Source: Vibrio barjaei
Lineage (GTDB): Bacteria > Pseudomonadota > Gammaproteobacteria > Enterobacterales > Vibrionaceae
DNA: 64,000 nucleotides
Assembly: GCF_001639065.2 (NCBI RefSeq)
Contig: NZ_LQXO02000022.1
Location: forward strand, 186,001-250,000
Direction of reading: 5' to 3'
The notes beneath the pieces were generated by a model. It saw only the letters and a program-made list of their open reading frames with translations, was not told the DNA's origin and ran no database searches. Position 1 is the first letter of the stretch. Each line of letters opens with the position of its first letter. A program made the position numbers and the translations under genes. Shown here one piece after another: positions 26,779 through 36,469 of this stretch.

Positions 26779-29594
26779 TAAAACTCAGACCAATCGTTGT
26801 CCTCGTGATGCTTATGCGAGGCAGCAGCTGCAATGATTAAGTTCTGTTCACTGGGGAGCGTTTCGTAGCTATCCTGATGCACGGAGATGTGCTGCTCTCC
26901 TGTGTCAAATACCGCAACGTAAAGCGCAAGATTGGCAACTTGTTCTTCAAGCGAGCTAGCAGCGGCAGAACCTTCTTCTACGAGTGCTGAGTTTTGCTGT
27001 GTCACATCATCGACCTCCAAAATGGCTTTAGCTACTTGGTCTATCCCAGTGCTTTGTTCAACCGAAGCTTGAGTAATTTCATCGATAAGTTGTGCAACTT
27101 CTTGGATGGAAGTCACCACGCTAGAGATTGAGTCGCCCGCCTGTGTGGCCAATTTCGAACCGGTTTCAATTTTCCGAACAGATGAGTTGATCAAGCCTTC
27201 TACTTCTTTAGCAGCAGAGGCAGAGCGTTGCGCTAAGTTGCGAACTTCAGTAGCAACAACCGCAAACCCTCGTCCTTGCTCGCCTGCACGGGCTGCCTCT
27301 ACAGCGGCATTGAGAGCAAGAATATTGGTTTGAAAAGCAATACTATTGATGACCGAAATAATATTCATGACTTCTTGAGAGCTGGTGTGGATCTCAGACA
27401 TATTTTCGACCACTTGCTTAACAATGTCTCCGCCTTTAAGAGCACTGGATGAAGTTTCTTTCGCTAAGCTATTCGCTTTTTTAGAGTGTTCGGAGTTTTG
27501 CTTAACTGTAATGGTAAGCTCTTCCATACTGGATGAAGTGACTTCTAGGCTACGCGCTTGCTTCTCTGTTCTCTGCGCTAAGTCAATATTGCCGATGGCT
27601 ATTTCTTTTGTAGCAGTATTGATGGTCTCGGCGGACAATTTAATATGCTGAATCATCTCTTTTAGTTTTGTCACGGTTTGATTGGAACTTGTTTTTAGCT
27701 CACCGAATGCGCCAGAATAATCTGCTGTGATCTCTGAGGTCAGGTCTCCTTTTGCCAAAGAGGAGAGGACTGAAACGATATCAGTTAAACTCACTTCGCT
27801 TATTTCAAGTAAGCGATTCATATTGCCGCATAGCATGGTGAAAAAAGTGTTTTTTCCATCTAACGTCATGCGCTGCGAAAAGTCACCCTTCACTGCAGAC
27901 TGAATAACCTGTTCAATTTCGCGTTCCACTGCAACTTCTGCTGTTCGATCTGCCCATTCTGTGACATAGCCTATTTGTTGCCCAACCTCATCGATGACAG
28001 GATTGCTAACAACCTTAAAAATACGATCATTGATATCAATCTCTTGCACCGTTTCGGTTCCCAAAACTGGCTGACCAGGTTGGTTGTTGGTAGTATGGCC
28101 GTTGCTATCCTGATTGATAGATACTAGGTTGAGATCATTGATATTCAGTCCTACTAACTGGTCAGCATCAAAGTCTGGTATATGAGCTTTTAACTCTTTT
28201 TCCGCCGACTTGAACATGTTCACTATTGCTGGGTTCACATAGATAATGGCATTGGTGCTATCAACGATCATCATATTTGTACTCACATTATCGAGAGCAA
28301 TTTTAATGCGAGTAGCGGCAACAGCTTTTTGACGAACACTATATGCCAATTGCACTTTCATAATTTTCAAGGATTGAAGAACTTGGTCTATTTCATCATT
28401 TTTGTCTACATTAATGTCAAAGAGGTAATCCTGCTTAACCAAACGCATAAAGTAACGTCTAATATCTGATAACCTAGAGTTAATGTCATGACTAAATCGA
28501 TAAGCGAATATCAGATATACACCTACAAAGAAAAGCGTGATAACTGAAGAAAGGGTAACTTCTAACCAGAATACTTGTTTACTTTGCTCGTAGATGCCTT
28601 TGGATTGAAGCTGGTTCTCACTGATGAGTTCACCGATGTTTTTTTCAAAACTCGCGACCTGAGAAATGGTATCTTGAACGAATGAAATAAAGCTCATTTC
28701 GCTTGAGAGGGTCATATTGTCTATGGTGAGCTTAGAATAAACTTCTAACAGTGATGTCGTTGCTAATCGATCGCTTTGTTCTGCGATGTCTTGATGTTTT
28801 TTAATCTTAGTCGAGTGTTCTAAATCAAAATTATCAATGAGAGACTTGGTAATATCATTTAGTTTTAGAGTGTTGTCTCTTAGCTTATTTCCAATGTCGC
28901 TATTCTGATTAATATCATTCGTCACTAATAGAGTTTGCAGTAACATCCGGTTTTCCGCCCACAACTTGTCGACCGAACGTAATTGGCTATAAGACTCTAT
29001 ATGGTTATGAAATAGATGTTCTACGGCTTCTTTTTCGGTATAGGCGCTATGGATACCAATGCCCAAAACTGAAAAAAGTGAAACTGTTGCCACTAGAACT
29101 AATCCAAATAAACGTTGCTTAATGCTCAGTGTTTTTAGCGGGTTGCTCTTCTGGTCTTTTATGATTTTTCCTCGTTTAATTAGGTAACTCCCTTGAGCAC
29201 CTTCTTTGAACTTGGCATAGTGGGCTTTGGCATTTTCCAACTCAATTTTGCTAGGTTTTGAACGAATAGACATAAAGCCGAGTTGAACACCATCTTTGTA
29301 GTATGGAGCTACATCAGATTTTACCCAATAAAACCCACCTCCTTTTTGTCGATTTTTAATAATTCCTGACCAACAATTACCTTCTTTAATTTCACTCCAG
29401 AAATCTTCAAATACCTCTTTAGGCATATCAGGGTGGCGGACAATATTGTGCGGGCTACCGATAAGATCATCGATTGAGTAACCGCTAATACGAATAAAAT
29501 TGTCGTCCGCAAATGTAATTCTACCGGACATGTCGGTAGTGGAGATAAGTATCTCGTTTTCCTGAACTACATACTCTCGTTCTTCGCTATTCAT
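26778..29594 (-). CDS. Methyl-accepting chemotaxis protein with Aer-like PAS domain
   Basis: 938 residues. Order: N-terminal PAS very like Aer (STTDMSGRITFADDNFIRIS, SPHNIVRHPDMPKEVFEDFW, WSGIIKNRQKGGGFYWVKS), TM1 about 161-183, periplasmic helical sensor, TM2 about 345-365, HAMP, second PAS (about 430-540), HAMP-like linker, then the MCP signalling hairpin (about 630-880; FQTNILALNAAVEAARAGEQ). It ends in DWSEF, matching the xWxxF tether. The ATG at 29594 (MNSEEREY) is preceded by AGGAAGG at 8 bases and overlaps the cheW stop; a reading from 29618 lacks that site. Likely senses redox or oxygen via PAS plus a periplasmic cue. Confidence 0.9.
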   Translation of the reverse strand: MNSEEREYVVQENEILISTTDMSGRITFADDNFIRISGYSIDDLIGSPHNIVRHPDMPKEVFEDFWSEIKEGNCWSGIIKNRQKGGGFYWVKSDVAPYYKDGVQLGFMSIRSKPSKIELENAKAHYAKFKEGAQGSYLIKRGKIIKDQKSNPLKTLSIKQRLFGLVLVATVSLFSVLGIGIHSAYTEKEAVEHLFHNHIESYSQLRSVDKLWAENRMLLQTLLVTNDINQNSDIGNKLRDNTLKLNDITKSLIDNFDLEHSTKIKKHQDIAEQSDRLATTSLLEVYSKLTIDNMTLSSEMSFISFVQDTISQVASFEKNIGELISENQLQSKGIYEQSKQVFWLEVTLSSVITLFFVGVYLIFAYRFSHDINSRLSDIRRYFMRLVKQDYLFDINVDKNDEIDQVLQSLKIMKVQLAYSVRQKAVAATRIKIALDNVSTNMMIVDSTNAIIYVNPAIVNMFKSAEKELKAHIPDFDADQLVGLNINDLNLVSINQDSNGHTTNNQPGQPVLGTETVQEIDINDRIFKVVSNPVIDEVGQQIGYVTEWADRTAEVAVEREIEQVIQSAVKGDFSQRMTLDGKNTFFTMLCGNMNRLLEISEVSLTDIVSVLSSLAKGDLTSEITADYSGAFGELKTSSNQTVTKLKEMIQHIKLSAETINTATKEIAIGNIDLAQRTEKQARSLEVTSSSMEELTITVKQNSEHSKKANSLAKETSSSALKGGDIVKQVVENMSEIHTSSQEVMNIISVINSIAFQTNILALNAAVEAARAGEQGRGFAVVATEVRNLAQRSASAAKEVEGLINSSVRKIETGSKLATQAGDSISSVVTSIQEVAQLIDEITQASVEQSTGIDQVAKAILEVDDVTQQNSALVEEGSAAASSLEEQVANLALYVAVFDTGEQHISVHQDSYETLPSEQNLIIAAAASHKHHEDNDWSEF

Positions 29595-30168
29595 GGGTAC
29601 GACCTTCCTGTGGCTCAAGGACTGTTGAGTCCGATTCTATTTTGTCAAAAAGTGCCATATCCTGACTGTTCATTAGTTTTTTTATATGAATTAAAATGAG
29701 CATTAACTCGTCTTGAGATGCAAGACCTTGAATATATTTTGTGTCTAGCGCACTTGAAAAATCTGGTGGGGATTGGACATCTACATTGTTGAGTAATAAT
29801 ACGTCAGCAACACTGTCAACAACGATACCAACAATTCTTTGGTCAATGTTTAAAATGATGACAACGGTCATATCATGGTAGGAAATATTAGGTAAGTTGA
29901 ACTTTAAGCGCATATCAACGATAGGAATTACTACGCCTCTTAAGTTCATAACCCCTTTTATATATTCAGGCATGTTCGCAATAGCGGTTACTTGGCCATA
30001 GGTTCGAATTTCTTGCACAGTTAATATGTCTATCCCGTAATATTCTTCCCCAAGCCAAAAGGTTAAATATTCTTTTGCCTCTGTTAGTTCACTTTTTTCT
30101 AGGTCATCTTTATCACTAGCTGCCATGATGATTTCCATATTCGTTTTCTTTTCAAATTTGGTACTCAT
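29587..30168 (-). CDS. cheW: CheW-type coupling protein
   Basis: 193 residues, a single CheW domain at about 30-170 (FWLGEEYYGIDILTVQEIRT, ANMPEYIKGVMNLRGVVIPIVDMRLKFN, IVGIVVDSVADVL). It couples receptors to CheA. The N-terminal 25 residues and the C-terminal tail extend beyond the core domain. Its stop overlaps the start of the mcp gene by 8 bases. 123 bases after cheA. Methionines at residues 11 and 15 are alternative starts. Confidence 0.9.
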   Translation of the reverse strand: MSTKFEKKTNMEIIMAASDKDDLEKSELTEAKEYLTFWLGEEYYGIDILTVQEIRTYGQVTAIANMPEYIKGVMNLRGVVIPIVDMRLKFNLPNISYHDMTVVIILNIDQRIVGIVVDSVADVLLLNNVDVQSPPDFSSALDTKYIQGLASQDELMLILIHIKKLMNSQDMALFDKIESDSTVLEPQEGRTHE

Positions 30169-30291
30169 AGCCTTAAAGTTGTATTATTTGAGTGCCAAAA
30201 ATCTGTGACTTGAAAATAGTGTAGGAAATTGTACGGCCAGTTCTTGTCTAGTTTATAAATTATTTCCTAAATGGCGGTAACCTAATGATGA

Positions 30292-32487
30292 TTAGCGACT
30301 TCTTACTAGATCAGCGACATCCAAAATTAGTGAGACGCGGCCATCTCCCATGATTGTTGCGCCCGAAATACAAGGAATTTTCCTAAAGTTATTTTCTAAG
30401 TTTTTCAGGACCACTTGTTGTTGTCCTATCAGGCTATCTACAAATAAAGCAATGACTCTATTGCCATGCTCAAGTAAGACAACGATGCCTTCATGTAGCT
30501 CCTGGATATCGGTATCAAGATTGAAAAACTTGTGGAGACGAAGAACCGGCACATACTCATCGTGGACCCGAATCATAGTTTCTCCACTATTGAGGTTTTT
30601 CAGGTCTTGCGGTTTTGGTTGTATTGATTCAACAATATAAGTAAGCGGTATAATATAAACCTGCTCTCCGACACTGATCGACATCCCTTCCAAGATTGCC
30701 AATGTTAGAGGCAATTGAATGGACATTTTCGTTCCTATCCCCAACTTTGAACTGACTTCTACCGTTCCGCCAATACTGGAGATATTGCGCTTAACCACAT
30801 CCATACCTACGCCACGACCGGATACTGAAGTCACCTTTTCCGCCGTCGAGAAGCCCGCAGAAAATATCAGTTGAAAGATATCTTCTTTGCTCATGTTTTG
30901 TGGTAGAACCATGCCGTTTTTTTGCGCTTTAGTGAGTATCTTCTGTGGGTCGATGCCCGACCCGTCATCCTCTACGTGAACTATCACATCACCACCACGA
31001 TATACGGCAGACAGTTTGATTGTTCCTTGCTCCGGCTTATGGGCCCTGATTCTCTCTTCAGGGGATTCAATACCATGATCAATACTATTGCGTATGAGGT
31101 GCGTCAGTGGGTCAACCAATTTTTCCAACAGGCTTTTGTCTAGCTGAGTTTGTTCGCCTTCGATAACCAGCTTTATGTTTTTATTCAGTGAGTTTGATAA
31201 GTCACGAACGATGCGTGGGAAACGTCCAAACACGGTGCCAATTGGCATCATCCTCACGGACATGACTGATGCTTGTAGATCTCGAGTATTGTTTTCCAAT
31301 TGGTTCAGTCTTGCGGCTAGCATTTCATTCGTATCAAGACCAAGATCAAAAGTGAGTTTCTGGAGCATAGATTGCGTAATGATGAGCTCACCAACTTGAT
31401 TGATTAATTGGTCTACTTTTTTAGTACTAACGCGAATTGATGAAGTTTCCAAAGGTCTAGCTCGGCCTCGCACTTCATTCGTTCGATGTCCCGCATTTTC
31501 TTTTGGATTCGCTGTCATGTTGTGTGTCTCGTCTGAGACGGAAAGCTGAGGGGGACTTGATGTTTGTGAGCAAGGGGGCGTGTGCTCGCATGAATCGGGC
31601 TTGCTTAGATACCAACTCTTAATCTTATCATCGACAACGTGAGCTTTGACAGGTTTAGCTAGGTAATCATTCATGCCAGTTTGCAGACATTTTTGTTTCT
31701 CTTCTTCGCCAGCCATGCCTGTCATTGCAATGATGGTGATTGATTTATACACCTCTCCCGCACTACCGCTTCTTATTTCACTTGTCGTCTGGTAACCATC
31801 CATAATTGGCATTTGGCAATCTAGTAGTAAGAGTTGATAAGGTTCATCAATCGATGCTTTGAGCTTCTCTATAGCTTGCTCGCCGTTTTCGGCGATGTCG
31901 AGCATGGTGTAGCCAAGTTTGTTAAGGGTGAAACTCGTGACTTTCTGAATCACTTTACAGTCTTCCACCAATAGTATCTTTAATTTCGATTTTTCGAGTT
32001 CCAAGGGACGCACCGTGGAGGGCTCGGTCATTTTTCTTAATGAACTTGCTTCGGTTATTTGCTCAGCATCTGAGTGTGAAATAGTCTTACTACCACTGAA
32101 TTTGTTTAGTGCTTCACAAACGATCCTTATACGTTCATTTGGAATGTCACTTCTCTGTTGATGTGCGTTTTTCACGGACTCTAGGACATCTCTTGCTTCT
32201 AAAAATACGTCCACCATAGGCTTTTGTATCGTGATCTGGTTGTTACGAAGCTTGTCTAATAAGTTTTCAAGAATATGGCTTAGGTTAGAAATGTCATCAA
32301 AGCCAAAAATTGCGGCACTACCTTTAATCGAATGGACCTCTCTGAAGATGGCGTCGAGTAAGCCTGATAGGCATTCAGATTCATCGTCGCTGTCATGCAT
32401 CTTAAGTAATGATGATTCCATTTCCTCTAGATGCTCTGTCATCTCTTCAAAAAAGATCTTCTCAAATTGGCGAGTGGGATCGGACAT
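30292..32487 (-). CDS. cheA: CheA-type histidine kinase with internal receiver domain
   Basis: 731 residues. Hpt domain 1-110 with phospho-His52 (VHSIKGSAAIFGF). A full receiver domain at about 168-285 follows (ILLVEDCKVI, phospho-acceptor Asp223 in LLDCQMPIMDG, Thr in AMTGM, Lys in LAKPV). Then come P3 dimerisation (about 350-410), P4 ATPase (N-box HLIRNSIDHGIESPEER, G-boxes DDGSGID and SGRGVGMDVV) and P5 CheW-like (600-731). There is no P2 CheY-binding domain; the receiver stands where P2 would be. Start after GAGGGCCCT. First gene of the operon, which has no cheY. Confidence 0.93.
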   Translation of the reverse strand: MSDPTRQFEKIFFEEMTEHLEEMESSLLKMHDSDDESECLSGLLDAIFREVHSIKGSAAIFGFDDISNLSHILENLLDKLRNNQITIQKPMVDVFLEARDVLESVKNAHQQRSDIPNERIRIVCEALNKFSGSKTISHSDAEQITEASSLRKMTEPSTVRPLELEKSKLKILLVEDCKVIQKVTSFTLNKLGYTMLDIAENGEQAIEKLKASIDEPYQLLLLDCQMPIMDGYQTTSEIRSGSAGEVYKSITIIAMTGMAGEEEKQKCLQTGMNDYLAKPVKAHVVDDKIKSWYLSKPDSCEHTPPCSQTSSPPQLSVSDETHNMTANPKENAGHRTNEVRGRARPLETSSIRVSTKKVDQLINQVGELIITQSMLQKLTFDLGLDTNEMLAARLNQLENNTRDLQASVMSVRMMPIGTVFGRFPRIVRDLSNSLNKNIKLVIEGEQTQLDKSLLEKLVDPLTHLIRNSIDHGIESPEERIRAHKPEQGTIKLSAVYRGGDVIVHVEDDGSGIDPQKILTKAQKNGMVLPQNMSKEDIFQLIFSAGFSTAEKVTSVSGRGVGMDVVKRNISSIGGTVEVSSKLGIGTKMSIQLPLTLAILEGMSISVGEQVYIIPLTYIVESIQPKPQDLKNLNSGETMIRVHDEYVPVLRLHKFFNLDTDIQELHEGIVVLLEHGNRVIALFVDSLIGQQQVVLKNLENNFRKIPCISGATIMGDGRVSLILDVADLVRSR

Positions 32488-32907
32488 AGGGCCCTCAATT
32501 CATTGGTATGAAGCTCATCATTGAGTGGATTTAACCGGCGGTGCTCGATTGAGAGAACCGTAGAGTGATTAAAGAGCAGTATGGGAGGCAATAATGAGAT
32601 TTCCAGAAATGTTCTAATGGGTAACTTCCTGAGAAGAAGGCTTAAAGTTTGTTTTCTGACATGTGACTTTAACGTTTGGAACTAGTATTTCTTGCAAAGT
32701 TCGCGTATAAACTACTCATCACTTTCTTCGGAGTAGACGCCTACATGAACAACTAACTCAATTTCGATCGTTTTATACAAGTAACTTTTGAAATCGCAGA
32801 GTTAGTGGGCGTTGGCTCGTTCTATCTACACATCTCTATCATCAGCATATAGCTGACTTAAAATAGTACTATCTGCCAAGCGTCACATGCTCTGTAAAGG
32901 AGGATGT
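32488..32907. other. Divergent intergenic region cheA / ABC-F, no gene seen
   Basis: About 420 bases upstream of both cheA and the ABC-F gene, carrying the two promoters. No convincing operator or ORF was found. Confidence 0.4.
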
Positions 32908-34500
32908 ATGACTGCATTTCATGCAATTTCAATCTCAAAGCAGTTTCCTGATGGAGACCGACTATTTTCATCGATTAGCTTCTCAATTGAAGAAGGCATC
33001 ACAGCGTTAGTAGGAAAAAATGGCTGTGGCAAGAGTCATTTGGCGCAGATTCTCGCTAAATTAACCCCACTGTCTGAAGGGCGAGTGGAGTGGGGAAATC
33101 AGATCAAATCTGTTGGCTTTTATAGCCAATTAGAAAGTGAATCAGACTTGTCTCAAAGTATTGCTCAACAATTAGGTGTGGAAAATAAGTTGCTCGCCCT
33201 TGAGCACATTCAGCAAGGTGACAGCTCTTGTCATTGGTTCGACATGATTGCCGATGATGAATGGGATCTTGCTGAGCAATTAGCAAGGCTACTCACGCAA
33301 CTGCGTTTGCCTACCGATCTCAATGTCACACTGGCGCAATTAAGTGGTGGGCAACTTGCTGTATTAAGGCTTTATGTTCTGCTGCAGCAAGAATATGATG
33401 CATTCGTTCTTGATGAGCCCACTAATCATTTAGATTCTGATCATGTTGATTGGTTAGTGAAGCAATTAAAAACAATAGATAAACCAGTGTTGGTGGTTAG
33501 CCACAATATTGCGTTCCTCAATCACGTTGACAAAATACTCGAGCTGAACTCGATAGGTATTACCAGCTATGGAGGCAACTACCAAACATTCATCGTTAAC
33601 AAGAATGAGCATCTGCAAGCGTTACAGGACAAAGCCAAATCACTGACTAGGGAGAGAAAGGTAAAAGCAGAGAAAGCGCACCAACGTCTGGTCACAGCTC
33701 AAAAGCTCGCGACAAGGGGTAAAGCACAAAGGACGAGTGGTAGCCAGCCAAAAATACTGATGGATGGTAAAAAGCAAGGCGCACAGAATGCTAACGCCTC
33801 GATTGCGGCTCAAAGTGAACGCCAGTTCGCGGTTTTGGACCAAAAACTTCAGCAAGTGAAGGATCAAATAGAACAGAATAAACCGCAGAAATGGTACACC
33901 GGAGTGGTTCAAACGCAGGGTAAGACAGCCATCGCGTTTGACGCATTTCAGCATGCTAATGTGCTTGGTGCACCGATTCGTGCGACGGTACTTACCAGCG
34001 AGCATGCGTGGCTAAAAGGTCGTAATGGCTCGGGTAAGTCGACCATTTTAAAGCGAGTACTCGCTCTTAGCCAAAACTCAAGTGATGTGACTGATGGGCT
34101 TCGAGTCAATACGGAGTGTTTTTACTTAGATCAGCACTTTTCTATACTTAACGGTGATTTAGCGCTGATTGACGCTGTGTGTGAAGGGTGTGAGGAGATG
34201 ACAATTCCTGTTGCTCGTACTCTATTAGCTGGCATCGGTTTTAGGCGAGACAAAGTCTATGACAAAGTCGAGCAACTCAGCGGTGGCGAGAAAATGAAGC
34301 TAGCCATGTTGATTGCTTCGCACCAAAAACAGGTAGCGACCCTGTTATTGGATGAACCGGATAATCACCTGGATCTCGAAGCCAAACAACAGTTGATTGC
34401 TGCTATTAACGGCTACGCAGGGACTGTGTTAGTCGTCAGTCATGATATGGGATTCATCGAGCAATTAAGGATAGACAAAGTCATTGCCCTAACTGACTGA
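32908..34500 (+). CDS. ABC-F family ATPase
   Basis: 530 residues, two ABC domains and no membrane segments. Walker A: GKNGCGKSH (domain 1) and GRNGSGKST (domain 2). Signatures LSGGQLA and LSGGEKM; Walker B VLDEPTNHLD and LLDEPDNHLD. The interdomain linker is long, basic and helical, as in ribosome-acting ABC-F proteins. AAAGGAGG five bases before the ATG at 32908 sets the start. ABC-F proteins act on ribosomes in translation or in antibiotic protection; the subtype is not clear here. The second Walker B has Asp in place of Thr. Single gene with terminator. Confidence 0.88.
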   Translation: MTAFHAISISKQFPDGDRLFSSISFSIEEGITALVGKNGCGKSHLAQILAKLTPLSEGRVEWGNQIKSVGFYSQLESESDLSQSIAQQLGVENKLLALEHIQQGDSSCHWFDMIADDEWDLAEQLARLLTQLRLPTDLNVTLAQLSGGQLAVLRLYVLLQQEYDAFVLDEPTNHLDSDHVDWLVKQLKTIDKPVLVVSHNIAFLNHVDKILELNSIGITSYGGNYQTFIVNKNEHLQALQDKAKSLTRERKVKAEKAHQRLVTAQKLATRGKAQRTSGSQPKILMDGKKQGAQNANASIAAQSERQFAVLDQKLQQVKDQIEQNKPQKWYTGVVQTQGKTAIAFDAFQHANVLGAPIRATVLTSEHAWLKGRNGSGKSTILKRVLALSQNSSDVTDGLRVNTECFYLDQHFSILNGDLALIDAVCEGCEEMTIPVARTLLAGIGFRRDKVYDKVEQLSGGEKMKLAMLIASHQKQVATLLLDEPDNHLDLEAKQQLIAAINGYAGTVLVVSHDMGFIEQLRIDKVIALTD

Positions 34501-34507
34501 CGAAAAA

Positions 34508-34537
34508 GAAGAGGCTCAATCGAGCCTCTCTTTTTTA
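34508..34537. terminator. Terminator after ABC-F gene
   Basis: AGAGGCTC / GAGCCTCT stem, AATC loop, T6; A-rich on the left, so usable for the convergent gene as well. Confidence 0.87.
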
Positions 34538-34864
34538 GTTGTAACCTTGATTGTCGAGCACCCTAACGAGTCCTTTCACACAGCGATAGATGACCCAAAC
34601 GGATGTCCCGACAAGTATTAAGTAGCCAATGCCAAACAGCGGCATGGAGAAGATACCCACGACCGTCAAAATAATGGAGACCCAAAATGTCTGTACTGCG
34701 TTTTCGAGGTGATCAGCCAACGGACTACTTGCTGAGGAACTGCGCTTAAGCATGGCCCAGATACCGCCAACGAGATAGAAAATGCCAGTGAAACTTCCTA
34801 AAAGTAAACAGGCGTAAGCGACAATGGCGTTAGTTTTAGTTTGTTGGTCTTGTTCGGATAGCAT
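34535..34864 (-). CDS. DUF4870/Tic20-like small membrane protein
   Basis: 109 residues with three hydrophobic segments (about 13-35, 60-82, 84-100), beginning MLSEQDQQTKTNAIVAYACL. The ATG at 34864 is preceded by AGGGGAACGATT, which decides against a 149-residue reading from 34984 that would include the upstream hairpin. The family is found widely in bacterial inner membranes and has no settled function. Confidence 0.72.
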   Translation of the reverse strand: MLSEQDQQTKTNAIVAYACLLLGSFTGIFYLVGGIWAMLKRSSSASSPLADHLENAVQTFWVSIILTVVGIFSMPLFGIGYLILVGTSVWVIYRCVKGLVRVLDNQGYN

Positions 34865-34940
34865 AATCGTTCCCCTGTAATGACTTGATTTAACTATAGT
34901 ACTTAAAACATGAACCAGAGATGAAACTGAAGGTTTCAAA

Positions 34941-34972
34941 GCAACAAAGCGGCCTTGAAAGCCGCTTTGTTG
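34941..34972 (-). terminator. Hairpin after the YcaD-type MFS gene
   Basis: GCAACAAAGCGGC with GCCGCTTTGTTG (12-bp stem, 7-base loop). Lies just beyond the MFS stop (leftward) and upstream of the DUF4870 gene; the U-tract is short. Confidence 0.65.
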
Positions 34973-35003
34973 TTTACGCTGCACGTGAACTTAAGGTGTG
35001 ATG

Positions 35004-36164
35004 TTACTCGCCAGCCACCAAGTGTTTCTTAGTACGAATACTGGCAATGAACATATAGATAGCGGTTGCCATCATGGTTGCAAGTAAATAAGCCATCAAA
35101 CCTTGTGTACCTTCCATAAACCAATCCGCAAGTACTGGACCAGCGACTGAGCCGATGCTGTAGCAAAACAGCATAACTTGCGTTGCAGAGACAATAAAAC
35201 TCTCGTCCAATTTGTCACAGCCCAAGTTAATGGCAATCGGGTAAAGTGCGAACGTCGCCATACCAATCAGGAATAAGCTGATTGCTAGTACACTCAGATC
35301 ATCACTCAGAATAACTAGACCGACACCAAATACACCTAGTAAACAGAACATGCCCATCAGTGGAGTGCGACCCGCTACTTTAAGTAGTGGAGGTACTAAT
35401 GTTTGTACTGCCATACCGCCAAGGATCACTAACGCCATTAATGCGCTTAAACTGCTTTGTGACACGTCGCGGTGCATTAACTCTACAGGCATTAGACCGT
35501 AGATAGATCCAAGGGTTAAGCCTGAAACAATACAGCCGATGATTGCAGCATGGTTCAGTTTTGCAATTTGTTTGAACGATAGTGTCGCCGAGTGAGCACT
35601 CTGCGGTTGCTGTGTTGGAACGAACATCAGAACCAGAATAGCTACGCTTAGCATAGAGAGAATTGCCACAAATGGCAGACTACCCTGAACACCGATAAAA
35701 CCAATCCCAAGCTGACCTAGTGCAGAGCCGCCATATAGCGAACCCATATAGAGGCCAAGACGTTTGGCACGGCTTGATTCATCACCAACCAGCAGCCATG
35801 ACTCAACGATAACGAAGACACCCGCGACAGCAATACCAGCAACAAAACGTGCAATCAGCCAAGCCCATGCGACAGGCATCAGTGGCAACACAACGATCGT
35901 AGCGATAAATAGCGCTAGACAGGCGATAAATGCGACACGGTGACCGACATGTTTGACCGCCGGTTCAATAACAACAGCACCAACTAAAAGACCTGCATAG
36001 AACACACTTGCTAGCCAACTTGCGTTGCTTGCATCAATACCGTATTCACCCAGCATAAGCGGGATCAAGCTCATCAAATAACCCGATGCGACGGCATAAA
36101 GTGATAGCGCAATAACAGGTACTTTAAAGCCAGTTTTTACTGCGAAATCAGGTGTGTTTTCCAC
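35004..36164 (-). CDS. MFS transporter, YcaD family
   Basis: 386 residues with about 12 predicted transmembrane helices. It has the YcaD-like N-terminus LYAVASGYLMSLIPLMLGEYG and the segment VIESWLLVGDESSRAKRLGLYMGSLYGGSALGQ. Start is GTG, set by a strong AGGAGG 9 bases upstream. Substrate unknown for the family. Single gene followed by a hairpin. Confidence 0.85.
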   Translation of the reverse strand: MENTPDFAVKTGFKVPVIALSLYAVASGYLMSLIPLMLGEYGIDASNASWLASVFYAGLLVGAVVIEPAVKHVGHRVAFIACLALFIATIVVLPLMPVAWAWLIARFVAGIAVAGVFVIVESWLLVGDESSRAKRLGLYMGSLYGGSALGQLGIGFIGVQGSLPFVAILSMLSVAILVLMFVPTQQPQSAHSATLSFKQIAKLNHAAIIGCIVSGLTLGSIYGLMPVELMHRDVSQSSLSALMALVILGGMAVQTLVPPLLKVAGRTPLMGMFCLLGVFGVGLVILSDDLSVLAISLFLIGMATFALYPIAINLGCDKLDESFIVSATQVMLFCYSIGSVAGPVLADWFMEGTQGLMAYLLATMMATAIYMFIASIRTKKHLVAGE

Positions 36165-36469
36165 TAGCAGAGCCTCCTAAATAGTCGTTGGAAAATCGAA
36201 ACAGAATTAAGAAATTGATTAGGTTTTCGCCGCGACTATGAGGCTTGAAAGGGGAGGAGTAAAACTAAAAAAAATGACCGTGACGACAACAGATATTTGT
36301 CGATGTGTTGGCATTAGTTATCGTTGAAGTGAAGTATAAATGTAGCTAATGTTCAATAAGCTAACGTATTGTTTTTATTGCGTAGTGTAAGGGAAATCTC
36401 GTTGTGAACGTTTGGCGGAATTATCGATGCTTTATCAACAAAGTGAATCATGAACATTATTTTCCGACA
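36165..36469. other. Intergenic region, no gene seen
   Basis: 305 bases upstream of the MFS gene and downstream of the AraC gene. A distant inverted repeat ATAGTCG (36181-36187) with CGACTAT (36233-36239) is present but unproven as a site. Confidence 0.35.

Noticed and set aside
33640..34005. 121-codon leftward frame inside the ABC-F gene
   Set aside because: Antisense to the linker and second ATPase domain; no start context or recognisable protein.
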